Shown piece after piece: positions 22,974 to 34,445 of a stretch of 64,000 nucleotides of DNA. How positions within the stretch are numbered: position 1 is the first letter of the stretch; the number at the start of each line of letters is the position of its first letter. This stretch comes from Sciurus carolinensis (lineage: Eukaryota > Chordata > Mammalia > Rodentia > Sciuridae), in assembly GCF_902686445.1 (NCBI RefSeq), contig NC_062227.1, positions 22,808,777 to 22,872,776 on the forward strand. Reading direction: 5' to 3'. The notes below the pieces were generated by a model, which worked only from the letters and a program-made list of their open reading frames with translations, searched no databases and was not told the origin of the DNA. A program made the position numbers and the translations under genes.

Positions 22974-25900
22974 ATTTTTTAATGATTCTTGGTCTCAGCT
23001 TAGTAGACCAAGCAATGCTAAGACTACCTTCCTAAAAGCCAACATTTTTGAAGCACTAATTTGATTCCTGTCAAGAGTAATGCATTGTGAGCTGGCATGT
23101 CTTCACCACTTATTTATTTAACTGAATTGCAGATCAGCTTAAATAGTCCATTCATGGTGAAATAACCTCTTTCAGAATGGCAATTTTATAAACTGTGTCA
23201 GTACTTTTATAGTGAATAAAATGGTTAACAAGAAGATTTGCCTTTGGAAATTTCTGAAATTCAGGCCTATGGAGGCAGAACACATCTGCCCTCAGGATCC
23301 CTCAGTTCACTCCCTGGAAGCTTTCTGGAGTTTTCTTAAGAAAGACTCAAAGGGCAGTAAACTAGCCCTGTGGGTAGGAGAAAAAGGAAGGAGTTAGGAA
23401 GTAAGAGAGTTTTTTTTCTGAGAGGAGGAACAGTTACCCAGAGGGTTCCTCCCTCTTAGTCTGCTCTCTCCTCCCCAATCCTGCATAGCATCCTCAGGAA
23501 GGAGGATGACAGAATTCGAATCTGAGAGCAGAGAAGCCACATATTCTATTTAATTCTTCCTAAAGTTAGTCCTGGGTGAGAACTCCAATTTCCCAGGCTT
23601 GTGTTCAAGGTATGGAACACATATTTCTTTGTAAAAAAAAAAAAAAAAAAAAAGTCATTACGTGTTGATATCTTTAATGACTCCCTGTCAGAAAAATCTT
23701 TTTGTGAAACCATGGTTAACCTACAAGAGTAGATTTCATTGTAGCAGTTTTTCCTTTTATGCAAAAATATTTTCTTATATCACATTGCCTCAGCAACATC
23801 CCTATTCTTTTTAAGATTCTTGTAAGGGTGATCTGGGAGAAGAGAGGAAAACCTGGGGAGAGTATTATCAGGGAAGTCGTGGGTCACTTGGCATTTTCCC
23901 AGGAAAAGTAGTCCTCCAATTGCTGTTTTGTCAGATTTCTAACCTTAGACAATCCATGAATTCCAACTTATGCAAATCTAAGAAAAAAAAAAAAAAACCT
24001 TTAAGAACCTGGAAAAAAATTCAATCAGTTAAAGTTTACCAAAACACAAAGGCCCAGGTTGTCTGCCACTCCTAGTGTGTTGGTAATGGAGCAGAGATTT
24101 TTTTTCTAGAACAGACAATGCTTCTTGCAGTGCAAATGCCCTCTCATGGGGGTCTGCTTTAAGACTGCCTCTCAGGGTACCTTTTACTAATATGTCTTTT
24201 GTGGCTTTCAGCTTCATCTGAAATGTGGAGCAACTTTTCCTTTTTCAGAGGAAAGAAGGGCAGGAAGCATTCATGTATTCAATACTCTGAGACTAGACAG
24301 GAACCAGTCTTGTGAGAAAAGGAATGCCTATGAATTCTAATAGCCAAAGAGAAAGCTCCTTGACTTGCTCCCTCTCCCTCCCAGCTCTGTCTCAGATTTC
24401 TGGAAGTGTTTTAACATAGCTTATCTAGACAGCAGCTGACACAGCCCAATGATTCACTTTGGGTTGACAAAGTGATATCTTGAGGATAATAGTCTCTTTA
24501 GTCTGTGGTAGTAGAATTGTTACTCACCCTTTCTCCAATTAAAAAAAAAGAACCAACTTAGAAATAAATATGGATTTGCAAGTTGTTAGTAAAATAAGCT
24601 TCCAAAGCAGTTTCTTTTCTTCACAATCTGAAGTAGATAAACACAACTTGATGAGACTGTGACATGACTTCCAGCTAACTGCTATCATCTTCCAAAATTG
24701 ACATGGCTCTGGCTTCCCTGTTTTGGGGTTAGACAGTGATTAGTGTGAAGGTGAGAAGAACTTTCTAGACCTTCTTCCCACCCATCCTGACATCATTGAC
24801 CTTGTGTCCCCTCCAGGGGATTTCCACCAGATGTCCTGGCCTCTCCTACCTCCATGCCATTCCATCATTCCCATGGACAGCATTGTTCTATTTTCCCGGA
24901 GAATTTAAGAGAAAGTTGAGCCTGCTCCACTCAGACCCTTCTGGAATTACCTTGGGGTCCAGAGATGGTCCCATTCTGCTCAGCCTTCCTGGACAATCTG
25001 CCTCCCCAGGAAAGGTAGAGTGGATGGGAAGAACTTGTGGTTGGCAAGTACTGGAGTGATTTTGATTCTAAAGTATTATTTAGGTTAAGAAGTCATACAT
25101 CTAAGCTTTGACCTTCCATACATTTTTGTGTGCGTGACAATGCTGATTTTAAGAATATCTCCTTTTGTCATAGCTAAATTGACAGAGACAGAATAATAGC
25201 AACTGACAAAAGGTTATGAGGAAGGAACAATGGGACTTACTGTTTAATGGGGATAGTTTCAGATTTGCACTATGAGAAGAGCTCTGGAAATATATGGCCG
25301 TGGTAGTTGCACAACAAAATAAACACACTTAATGCTGAGCCTAGAGTTAAAAATGGCTCAGATAGAAATCTCTGTGTTTGACCATAAGGATTTCTAAATG
25401 CAGAAAATGATTCCCATATCCATGTTCCCCAGGGTTGGACAGCTTCTGTTTGATCATAAGATTAACTATTAGTTTCAATGACTTCAAAGAGCCAAAGCTG
25501 GGAACGTTATAAAGGAGACTTCTGACAGGGTCTTTGGTTCCCTGAGGGGATGTCCCCTCAGAATAAAGTTCCTGGCCTGTCTCTACTCTCTTATTCCTTG
25601 CCTGGAGGGGAAAGGTGACCTGCCCTGGAGGTAAACTCACTGACTCCCTCCACACCAGCTGCTTGGAGGAGGCAGCCATGGAGGAAGACTTTCACCCTCC
25701 ACAGATGATTTGGGTTGTCAGGATCTTCCCAGAAAGGCTTAGGTTAGTTTAATTCTAGAGTGAAGCATTGAGAAATCAATTTGATTTTGCATTAAGTTAT
25801 GTTCTTCCATCTAATTGTATCCATTCATCCATTCCACAAATATTTATTAAGAAGTAACTGTTACCCTAAAAATGTAGCTAATACATTTCTTTGTACCAAG

Positions 25901-26705
25901 ATCATGTATTTGGACTAGAGCAAATCAACTACTGAGTCCACATAATTATCCAAGAACCCTATGCATTAACTTTCTTGAATTCTCTTACACTTAAGATAAG
26001 TAGTAGTCTGTAAGCTAGAAATTTTTTAAAGAATATAAGGCAGAAATTTGGTTATACAGGAAAATTCATTATTAAAGGTGTATCTAAAATTTTAAAAAAG
26101 TAACTGTTATGATCCAGGTACTATTTTCTTGGGACAGAGAAATAAAACTATTCTTTTATCTTGATATGTACAGATGCTGGGTCTTAATTCTTCATTGGGG
26201 GAAGGAAAAGAGAAACCTTTGGAATTAATAATTTTTATTCTAGTTAACACAATATGGAGTCTATATCAGATTCTCATTATATCCCAAACTGAAGTAAGCA
26301 CTACCCCATCACCTCCCTTCCTAAATTCTGGAAAATGCCAGAAATGTAAAAATTTAGGAAGGAAGGATAAAGAATAACAACAAAAAAGTATAACCTAAAA
26401 TTAGGACCATCGGATACACTATGCTCAGAGTTTAGACTAACAGAAATCATCATAAAATGGGGAAGATTAGCCATCTGCAGAAATCATTCTGGGAAATAAG
26501 CCACACAAGAGATGATTCACTAGCATATTGCTAGCAATTTGAGGGTGCTTTCTAAGTCTCACCAAGGGGTCTAGTATGGTTCCCTAAAAGGGAAGTCATC
26601 AATTTGAATGTAACTCCAGGAAGATTAGCAGTAATTTAAGACATTGCAAACTGTCATTAGGAAATGACAGAGGTGTTAGATGACATAAAGAATACAGAAA
26701 ATGAG
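22974..26705. other. 3.7-kb gene-free stretch
   Basis: No SINE, L1 or exon was recognised apart from short A runs (23633-23653, 23982-23998). Codon-like frames up to 110 codons on either strand show no family resemblance. Unusually low in young repeats for this window. Confidence 0.4.
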
Positions 26706-26808
26706 GGTTGGGGTTGTAGCTCAGTGGCACTGGGTTCAATTCTCAACATGACATATAAATAGATAAAGGTCCATTGACAACTAAAAAAATATTTTAAAAA
26801 AAGAACAT
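26706..26808 (+). mobile_element. ID-derived SINE with internal deletion
   Basis: GGTTGGGGTTGTAGCTCAGTGGCACTGGGTTC lacks the 30-odd bases between A-box region and B box. The long-tailed 3' end is kept. The motif AGAAAATGAG flanks both sides. Confidence 0.8.
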
Positions 26809-27414
26809 AGAAAATGAGTAGTAGAGAATTTGTCAGTGTGTCCTCACTCCTCTAGGTAAAGAAACACTCTGATTCTAAAGACTGCCACAGGATAACTTAG
26901 AAATAACCACGGGACCAAGAAAAAATTATCCTACTGCGTAGTTGGATAGGCCATAATTTCAAATGAATCTGTCTGTTCTTAGTCTATGTCCCCTTATCAA
27001 TCTTCTGATCTAACTGCTGTCCAAGCATCAGCCCTCATCTGAATGACCCAGTAGGCATGCACAATGACCACTAGAGTCAACCTGTTGGGTAAAAATCCCC
27101 AGGATAAATTAATGAATGTGTGTACTTATTTCCACACCATTGTTAGTGAGTTGGGTCAAGTGATTGAGCCTCTAGAATCTGCTCGTATGTCACTAATAAA
27201 GTGATGCACATTCTACGACTTGTCATGTATTTGATGTGCTGCTCTCATCCAGGTTCAGGTACTCCAAGCCATGCAACATATACAACTAGTTTGTCCCTCT
27301 TTCTCATTCTTACTTTTTTTAATCCCTGCAATGTCATTCATTTCCCATTACTCAGGCTCAAAATCTTACAAAATGTTCTTTGAATGCTTTATGTACATCA
27401 CACACTGATTCTGT

Positions 27415-27918
27415 GCTGTGCTGTGATTTGGAAACTTAACCTTCATGTTTGGAAACTTAATTCCAATGCAACAGTGTGGTGGTGGACTCTTCAAGAGATA
27501 ATTAGGGGACTGGAGTTGTGGCTCAGTGGTAGAGCATTTGGCTGCCATGTGTGAGGCCCTGGATTCGGGATACTCAGCACCACATACAAATAAATAAAAT
27601 AAAAGATGCATTGACAACTAAAAAAAAGAGGTAATTAGGTCAAGAGGGCTCTACCCTCACGAGTGGATTATTGCCATTATGGTGGGTGTGTTCAGTTATA
27701 AAAGGGGTGAGTTCAGCCTCCCTTTTCTCACTCAAGTATTCTCTCATGCCCTTCCACCTTTTGCCAATGGGATGCACATCAAGAAGTCCTCACCAGATAC
27801 TTGTCCCTCCAACTTGGACTTCCCGGCCTTCACAACTTTGAAAAATAAATTTATTTTCATTATAAGTCACCCCATCTCAGATTTTCTGTAGAGCAGCACA
27901 AAATGGACCAAGACAGAA
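27415..27918 (+). mobile_element. MaLR-type LTR split by a SINE
   Basis: The LTR text continues on both sides of the SINE (AATTAGGTCAAGAGGGCTCT ... GCCATTATGG...TATAAAAGGGG ... TTGGACTTCCCGGCCTTCAC ... AAAATGGACCAAGACA). It has a TATA-like box (TATAAAAGG at 27698) and an AATAAA. Confidence 0.7.
27506..27626 (+). mobile_element. ID-derived SINE inside the LTR
   Basis: Long-tailed ID. The duplication AGAGATAATTAGG (27493-27505) and AGAGGTAATTAGG (27627-27639) has one mismatch. Confidence 0.92.
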
Positions 27919-28467
27919 GTCTAATCAAGTCCAATAGACGTTTCCTTCTTATCTCTCCTCCACCTGAGCCTATGCCCTGAAGACACCACAAGGTACTAAT
28001 TCATATGATTACCTATATTCACTCCTACGTTCACTTAAATCATTTCCTAAGTCTCCTACTTTCCAGAAAGTAATACAGGAGACACTCCCAGGGAACTTTG
28101 TAGAACCAGGAAACAACAAGACAAGAAATTAATTATTAATTTAGAATTCCCCAGATCTTGGGATTATACTGAAAGATTTAGATCTATGAGCATGACTCTC
28201 CAACTAGACGAGAATAAAATAATCTCCATGCTGGAAATAAGGGAAATGAAGACAGTGCTTGTCAGAGAAAAAGAAATAGATTTAAATGTGAGTGTGAGGA
28301 TCTCGTGCCCTGCCTTCTGCCCCCTCAGGATAAGCCCAGTGGGAAGACATAACAGATCCCTTTATTTAAATTTAGGGACTCATGAAAAGAAAGGTCTTCT
28401 GATGGGTGAGGCTGGAAGACATCTGACAGCAAAACCTGGAGACACGCACACATTCACATACACATTA

Positions 28468-28468
<1 letters not shown>

Positions 28469-28524
<56 letters not shown>

Positions 28525-28526
28525 GT

Positions 28527-28562
<36 letters not shown>
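28469..28562. repeat. (CT)n(CA)n compound microsatellite
   Basis: About 55 bases of CT with two TTT interruptions, then GT and about 17 CA units. Polypurine/polypyrimidine next to CA can form non-B DNA. Confidence 0.97.
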
Positions 28563-28564
<2 letters not shown>

Positions 28565-29069
28565 AACTGCCATCATTTAGAAGAAGCTGCAGATACAACT
28601 GATGGTGTAGCTCATATTCAAGTGACAGCTAGAAACAATTCACCTAGTGGACTGGAGATTCGTAGGGAGTATCTGAAGGCTTCCATGATCCTCCAGTTGG
28701 GGACCAGCATTGTCTAAGCGAAGGGAGTGCCAGGACAGTCAGCATGAGGAAACTTCTCAAATGAGGATTTCATGTGGACAGTCATGACTCCTGGTGACCA
28801 CTATCCCATACGTACATAAATGACAAATGTGATGAGTAATCTTGGGAACAGTCTCCACCATATGCAGAGAAGGCTAAAGTCAACATAGACCACCTTCACC
28901 TTTCTTCTCCACCCCATCTGAACTGATGGAATTCAAGATTCTGAGAAGCACAGAATTAGACTTATTTTACCTAAAAGTGACTCAAGTGCATTTCCTGTAG
29001 GAAACAGAATTGAAACCTAGCACCAGAAATTTAAATCAATTCTGGGACATGTTCTGTTTCTGTTGTTGT

Positions 29070-29192
29070 CCTCTTGAGTAGGACCTTTAAAATTTCTACC
29101 TGCTGTCCTCATCTGACCAAAATATCTTTTTAATAGCTCCCTGTGTCCAACTTACACATTCCTGCCAAATTAATCTTACAAAAATGCCTACT
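29070..29192 (+). repeat. L2 fossil, left part
   Basis: L2-like text before the L1-derived insertion. The same repeat resumes at 30665. Confidence 0.5.
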
Positions 29193-30664
29193 TTGGGGAG
29201 GGGATTCCAAGATGGCGGACTAGAAGGAGGCTGCATTCCTTGTCGTTCCATAACTCTGGTTTCAAGCAGAGGATATCTGTTTCTTGGTAAGGCAGTTTTT
29301 TTCTGGTTATTGATCCCCTGCTGTTTACCCCATTTGACTACTGTGATCACCTGCAGTCTGCCAGCATATGGACGCGTTTTTTGAGTGCAGATTGCTCACT
29401 GTCAGGCACCTATCATCCACCATTTGCCTGCGTCTCGCCTGTCCATCGCCTGCCTTACACCTATCCATCTCCCAACGCACTAGGTTCACCTCCTGATCCC
29501 CGACAACAGTTAGCAAACTGATCGCCGACCGCCAGTGGAGCGCCAGCTGCCTGTTGTCGCCTGGAAGTTTACTGTTACAGTACCTGCAGGTTTGATTACA
29601 TGTGGCTGCCACCATTTTGAGACAACAGCCAGGCCCCGTAGGACCCCTAGTCGGACTGACTGAGCCCTGTCACCAGGATCCCTCAGCCCAACTGATCACT
29701 CCCTGCCTCTGGGGCCCTCACATCGACTGACTGCTCCCTGCCGCCAGGAACCCCAGACCAACTGACTGTGCCCTATCACCCGGACCCCAGACCGACAGAT
29801 TGCATCCGGGCTCCAGGATTCCGCAACCACACCAAACACACCCGACCTCCAGGACCCCTGCCTGACCAACCACATCCAGCCTCCAGGACCTCCTGCTGAC
29901 CACCGCCACACCCTGAGCTGCAGCTCCCCATTTGCCAACACATTTCCAAGCCAGAGCGGCTATCTTGGATAATCCTGGAAGCCGCAGCTCCCATCTTTAG
30001 GTGGGGCAAAACCCATCCTGAGACGACTGCTGGAGGCTTGAAGCTCATTGTCAGGTACCTCTCGTGCATCAGGCTACTGAACACTGGGAGGTTTCACTAC
30101 CATATGACTGCTATACTGTAGATTTTCTTTTTTCTCCTTATTGAAAAAAACTAAGTTTTTATTTCTTTACTTTTCTTGCTCTCTTTTCCGTTTGTTTAAC
30201 TGTTCCCTCAGAGTCTCTTTCTCCCTTTGTTGCATGCTAACATCCAATTTCTTTTGATTACACTCTCACACTTTCTATTATCTAGAACTTCTGTATATTC
30301 TTTTCTTATCCCATTAACAGCCACATTCTACATCCCTCTGCATTCTCTTTGTCCTCCACTTGAAACTGCAGACCTTATGCTAAGTGAGATAAACCAATCT
30401 CAAAAATCCAAAGGATGAATAATCTCGCTGATAAGCGAATGATGACACATAATGGGGGGTAAGAAGGGGGCAAGAATGGAGGAAGGAGGGACTGTATAGA
30501 GGGAAAAGAGAGGTGGAAGGGGTGGGGGGGAGGAAAAAAATAATAGAATGAATCAAACATCTTTACCCTATGTAAATGTATGATTACACAAATGGTATGC
30601 GGTTATTCCATGTACAAACAGAAACAACATGTATCCCATTTGTTTACAATAAAAATAAATTTTA
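29193..30664 (+). mobile_element. L1-derived element: 5' UTR fused directly to L1 3' end, no ORFs
   Basis: The element is bounded by AAAAATGCCTACT at 29180-29192 and 30665-30677. It opens with a CAAGATGGCGGACTAGAAGG start like the 6-kb L1. It carries about 1.18 kb of GC-rich, CpG-containing 5' UTR-like sequence with an internal tandem repeat, then a pyrimidine-rich stretch. Near 30375 it switches to L1 3' terminal sequence (ATGCTAAGTGAGATAAACCAATC) and ends in a TAAAAATAAATTTTAAA tail. All ORF1 and ORF2 sequence is absent. The join does not show an AG acceptor in the intact element, so template switching or deletion fits better than splicing. The insertion splits an L2 fossil. Confidence 0.85.
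29655..29885 (+). repeat. About 35-bp imperfect tandem repeats in L1 5' UTR
   Basis: The phrase ACTGACTG.GCCCTGTCACCAGGA recurs with starts near 29655, 29691, 29726, 29761 and 29791, and decayed copies follow to about 29885. Spacing is 30-36 bases. Repeats at this place in an L1 suggest promoter monomer-like units. Confidence 0.75.
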
Positions 30665-30995
30665 AAAAATGCCTACTCTAACAATGCATTCAATGGCTCC
30701 CTGTTCCTCTCAGAATAAAGTCCAAACGTCTCATCCTGAAGCATTGTGAAAGGTCCTACAGTATCTACTCCCCAACTAGTTTTGAACATTTTACCTTCTG
30801 CCATCTTCAATATGAGTCATCAATTTCCAGAAAGCCAGGCCTCTGACTTCCAGTCTGTATGCCTTTGTTCATCTTCTCTAATCATCTTCACCATATCTAA
30901 AATGTTCTTCTGCTAAATGTTTCTGTTAAATGTTTCTTAACCCACCTGTCATTCAACAGCTGTGTTTTAAGTCCATCCTTGCTAGTTTCTAGACA
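30665..30995 (+). repeat. L2 fossil, right part
   Basis: The motif AATGGCTCCCTGTTCCTCTC, then AGAATAAAGTCCAAACG, is typical of L2 3' regions. It is interrupted by the element at 29193-30664. Confidence 0.6.
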
Positions 30996-31089
30996 TACCT
31001 CTCCATTTCCCTGCTTCTGTATCATAGTACAAGTAGCAATTAATTAAGAGAGATGAGTGGAAAGGCAGATTATCTCAAGATAGGACTGT

Positions 31090-31283
31090 CTGACTGGCAG
31101 AGAGGCACATGACTCTAATCCTGGAGATTTAGGAGACTCAGGCTCACAAATTCAAGGCCAGCCTCAGTAACTTTGTGAGGCCCTGTGTTAAAGTAAAGAG
31201 TAGAAAAGTCTGGGGATGTGGTTCAGTAATATAGCACTACTGGGTTCAATCCCTAGTATTGCTACTTCCCCCACCAAAAAGAG
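31090..31283 (+). mobile_element. B1-dID SINE, diverged
   Basis: B1 part (TCCTGGAGATTTAGGAGACT, CAAGGCCAGCCTCAG) followed by an ID-like part (GGGGATGTGGTTCAGTAATA, GGTTCAATCCC). Confidence 0.8.
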
Positions 31284-31990
31284 ATGGGATTCCAAGGGAG
31301 CTTCCTGAACAGTATGTACATGTTGCTGGGTGGACAAGATTTAGGCATACAAAGAAGGAAGGGAGGATAGAAGGAGTCTACAAGGAAGAGATAAAATTAT
31401 GAGCAAAGAAATCACCCACGTGTTTGGAATTGCTGAATGGTTGAAGAAGGCACAAGCTAAGTCCCCATTTTCTTAACTCCTAAATATTTTAAATTTTTAT
31501 TATCTGTACCTCTAACTTTTCTATGTGATTGACACCTATATCTATACCATATCATCTCTGTGTATGTACCACTTAAGTTACATATCAGCTTACTAATTGA
31601 TATGCTTCACATATATGACTTAATTGTCCATAGATAAAAATCTGACATGAGTGAGGGTGGCACATCTTAAAGATCACAGACAACTCCTGATGAAGCAGCA
31701 ACAACTTTATTAACAATAATACTTGAAAAGGTGGATTCTGGAGATGGGCACTGACTTCTCTGTGAAACTAAATGCCATTTATTTCTCAAATAGAGTTGCT
31801 AAAAGATTAAATATATAAGGTAACAGGTGTATAGATGTCAAGAGTCAACAATTACAGAATCAGGATATAATAAGAGCAACAAAAGAGAAAGTAACAAACA
31901 TAGAAGAGAGAACAAGATGATCCAAAATGGAGACAACTGGTATACCTGCTACAGAGAACTAAAACAAAACCAAGAGATGGTTCAACCATC

Positions 31991-32057
31991 ACCTGTTGAA
32001 CACAGGCCTCACACATGCTAGGCAAGCACTCTACCACTGAGTTATCCCCCCAGCCCT
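31991..32057 (-). mobile_element. Truncated ID-derived SINE (minus)
   Basis: GGCAAGCACTCTACCACTGA, then GTTATCCCCCCAGCCC, is the reverse of the ID head. Confidence 0.75.
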
Positions 32058-32061
32058 AAGA

Positions 32062-32139
32062 TTTTTTTTTTTTTTTTTTTTTGGCACTGGGTGTTGAACC
32101 CAGGGTCATTTAACCACTGAGTCACATGCCCAGCCCTTT
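32062..32139 (-). mobile_element. dID/B1-dID fragment (minus)
   Basis: T run, then GGCACTGGGTGTTGAACCCA ... CCACTGAGTCACATGCCCAG. Confidence 0.75.
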
Positions 32140-32218
32140 CTTTTTGCCTCTGTGACAAACCAGTCCCGTGCTTTTCATCTTCCTCCCACTCTCCCTGGTT
32201 CCATGTACACACAAATTT

Positions 32219-32502
32219 GCTATGGTTTGAATATGATTTGTCTCTGATACTCAGTTGAGGTTTAATCCCCATTGTGAGATAGTAAGAGGGGAGAAACTTA
32301 ATCAAACATGGTGTTTATAGGGGTTGGGTTTAGGTAAGGTCTCTTGCCATATGATGCCCTGTGCTATCTCAGGGCTCTGCCAGCAAGACCATCACCAGAT
32401 GCAGTCCTGTGATCTTATACTCCAGAAGCATGAGATAAAATAAATTTATTTTCAACTTGACCAGTCTGTGGTATAGCGGTGCCAGGAAGAGGACCAAGAC
32501 AA
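32219..32502 (+). mobile_element. MaLR-type LTR
   Basis: It begins TGCTATGGTTTGAATATGAT and ends AAATAAATTTATTTTCAAC ... CTGTGGTATAGCGGTGCC ... GGACCAAGACA, the usual MaLR pattern. Confidence 0.65.
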
Positions 32503-32582
32503 CATTCAAAAAGAGAGTGAAGACAGGAAATGAAATTGTGGATGGAAAGTTTTGTTTGCTCCTCTTCTATCTGATGTTAGGA

Positions 32583-32652
32583 GTTTGGGGGTGGAGTTCA
32601 GTGGTAAAACTGAGCATCATGAGACCCTAGGTTCACCCAGCACCACAAAAAT
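32583..32652 (+). mobile_element. Degenerate ID-like SINE
   Basis: GGGGGTGGAGTTCAGTGGTA ... AGGTTCACCCAGCACCAC, with a damaged B box. Confidence 0.55.
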
Positions 32653-34148
32653 ATATAAATACCCCCAATGAGTAAGATGTGTGTTTGAACCTAGGGATAT
32701 GCATGTCTCCCAGCCAAGTATCTCTCTGCTGCCCCACAGCTCACATAGGTCTCTAGAATAAAGAAACACGGAAGCAGGCCAGGTGGGAGTGAGGGGCACT
32801 GTTCACTTAAAGCTTTGCTTAATCAGAGATCAACATGATAAATAATCACGTTTGCTCAATGCCTCAGAGTTTACACAGAGCTTTCACATTTAATACCATT
32901 TCTACAAGCCAGGAAGTGGAAAGGAACTAATTTTACCCACACAGTTGGGATTCATACTGAATTGGACTTCAAATTCAAGTCCATCCTTCTCCCCTTCCTC
33001 CCTCCCCCAAACATACTTTTTTAATCAATAGAAGATAACACCTCATTGTGGAATTGTATACGGGGTGCTTATTTCCACTTTTCATTTATTATCTCAGAGT
33101 ACATTTTCATGATCCCAACATACATCTAAAAATGGGAAGTTGTCATCTCAGCAAGAGAACACCACAGTTCATATTATGTTGTCTTGGGGATATTTAAATA
33201 ATCCTTTCCCTCTATGCTCTCTGGCAGGTGAAGTGATACTTTTCATGGCTTAAGGAACTTCCTACACATGGTTAACCTCCAAATTCAACATAACATTTAG
33301 GATAAGAGGGATGGGTTTTGGTCAGATCAGTTTTCATTTTTTAATTTACTTACTTTAATGAGTTTGGGATCAAAATCAGAAATAGTTACTATTGCCAAAG
33401 TCTTTATCACTACATAGGTACAGCCAGGAGTTCTCCACACAAACTAGGCTAAAGTTCTCCCTGGCCTGGACCTTAGAGAACCCAAGTATCACAAACCTGC
33501 AAAAATATTTATTTAGGAACACATGGTCACCTCAGTCACTAGGGGTCTGGCGCTTTAGGTTGACAGAGCATAAAACATGACCCAAATATTGGCTCTATGC
33601 AGGCCCCAGAAAACACTTCACCCCAACTATACCCCATGTCCTTGAAACAAAAGGTAGCTGTACCCAGCACCCGGAAGGCTTGCAGGACATGATGCTGATG
33701 ACAGGGAACATGGTCACTCCTCGGTGCATGAAGGATGTTACGGAGGAGGACACTGATTTGAAGTGAAAATAATGAAACTGTCAAATCCTTCCTTTTGGAT
33801 AGCAAGCAGATCTTACAGTCATAGATAATGAGTGTTGTTTCCCAAGTAATACCAAATACCCATTTCCTTGTTTCATTTTATGATCTAATCTACGGTTCCG
33901 AAGGAATTCACACATTAGTATATATTTGTGTGTAGTTGAATATGGTCATTGAGGAGTATTTTATGAAGTTAAATAATGAGCACCACTGTTAAAATGGTAG
34001 TTATGTGACTAACACAAGAAACATGATATTGGTTCTTTATATTGGCATCTGGGTGGACTCAGTGCTTAGAATTGCTGATAGGCTTACGTTTTATTTCAAC
34101 ATTAATAAGTTATAACTAAAATTTCAAACATGAAACAGTTTAAGGTTT
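32653..34148. other. Gene-free stretch
   Basis: A possible MIR remnant lies at 32860-32990. Nothing else was recognised. Confidence 0.35.
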
Positions 34149-34161
34149 AAAAATATTTATT

Positions 34162-34257
34162 AGAGCTGGGGATATAGCTCAGTTGGTTGAGTGCTTGCCT
34201 CGCAAGCACAAGACCCTGGGTTCAAATCCCTAGTACCGCAAATAAATAAATAAAAAT
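34162..34257 (+). mobile_element. ID SINE
   Basis: ID with an (AAAT)n tail. The duplication AAAAATATTTATT lies at 34149-34161 and 34258-34270. Confidence 0.92.
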
Positions 34258-34272
34258 AAAAATATTTATTTA

Positions 34273-34397
34273 AGCTCGGCATGGTGGTGCATGCCTGTAA
34301 TCCTAGCAACTCTGGAGGCCTAGGCAGGAGGGCGGCAAATTCAAGACCAGCCTCAATCACTTAGCAAATCCTTAAGTAACTTAGCAAGAACCTGCCT

Positions 34398-34441
<44 letters not shown>
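34273..34441 (+). mobile_element. B1-type SINE with long A tail
   Basis: CTCGGCATGGTGGTGCATGC, then CTGTAATCCTAGC ... CTTAGCAAGAACCTGCCTC, and 42 As. No ID-like right half, so a B1 monomer. It sits directly after the ID at 34162. Confidence 0.88.

Positions 34442-34445
<4 letters not shown>

Noticed and set aside
28186..28602. A 138-codon frame ending in Ser-Leu and Thr-His repeats
   Set aside because: The second half is the (CT)n(CA)n microsatellite and the first half matches nothing known.
30375..30390. Splicing as the origin of the ORF-less L1
   Set aside because: The intact L1 sequence just before ATGCTAAGTGAG ends in ATC, not AG, so a standard acceptor is missing at the join.
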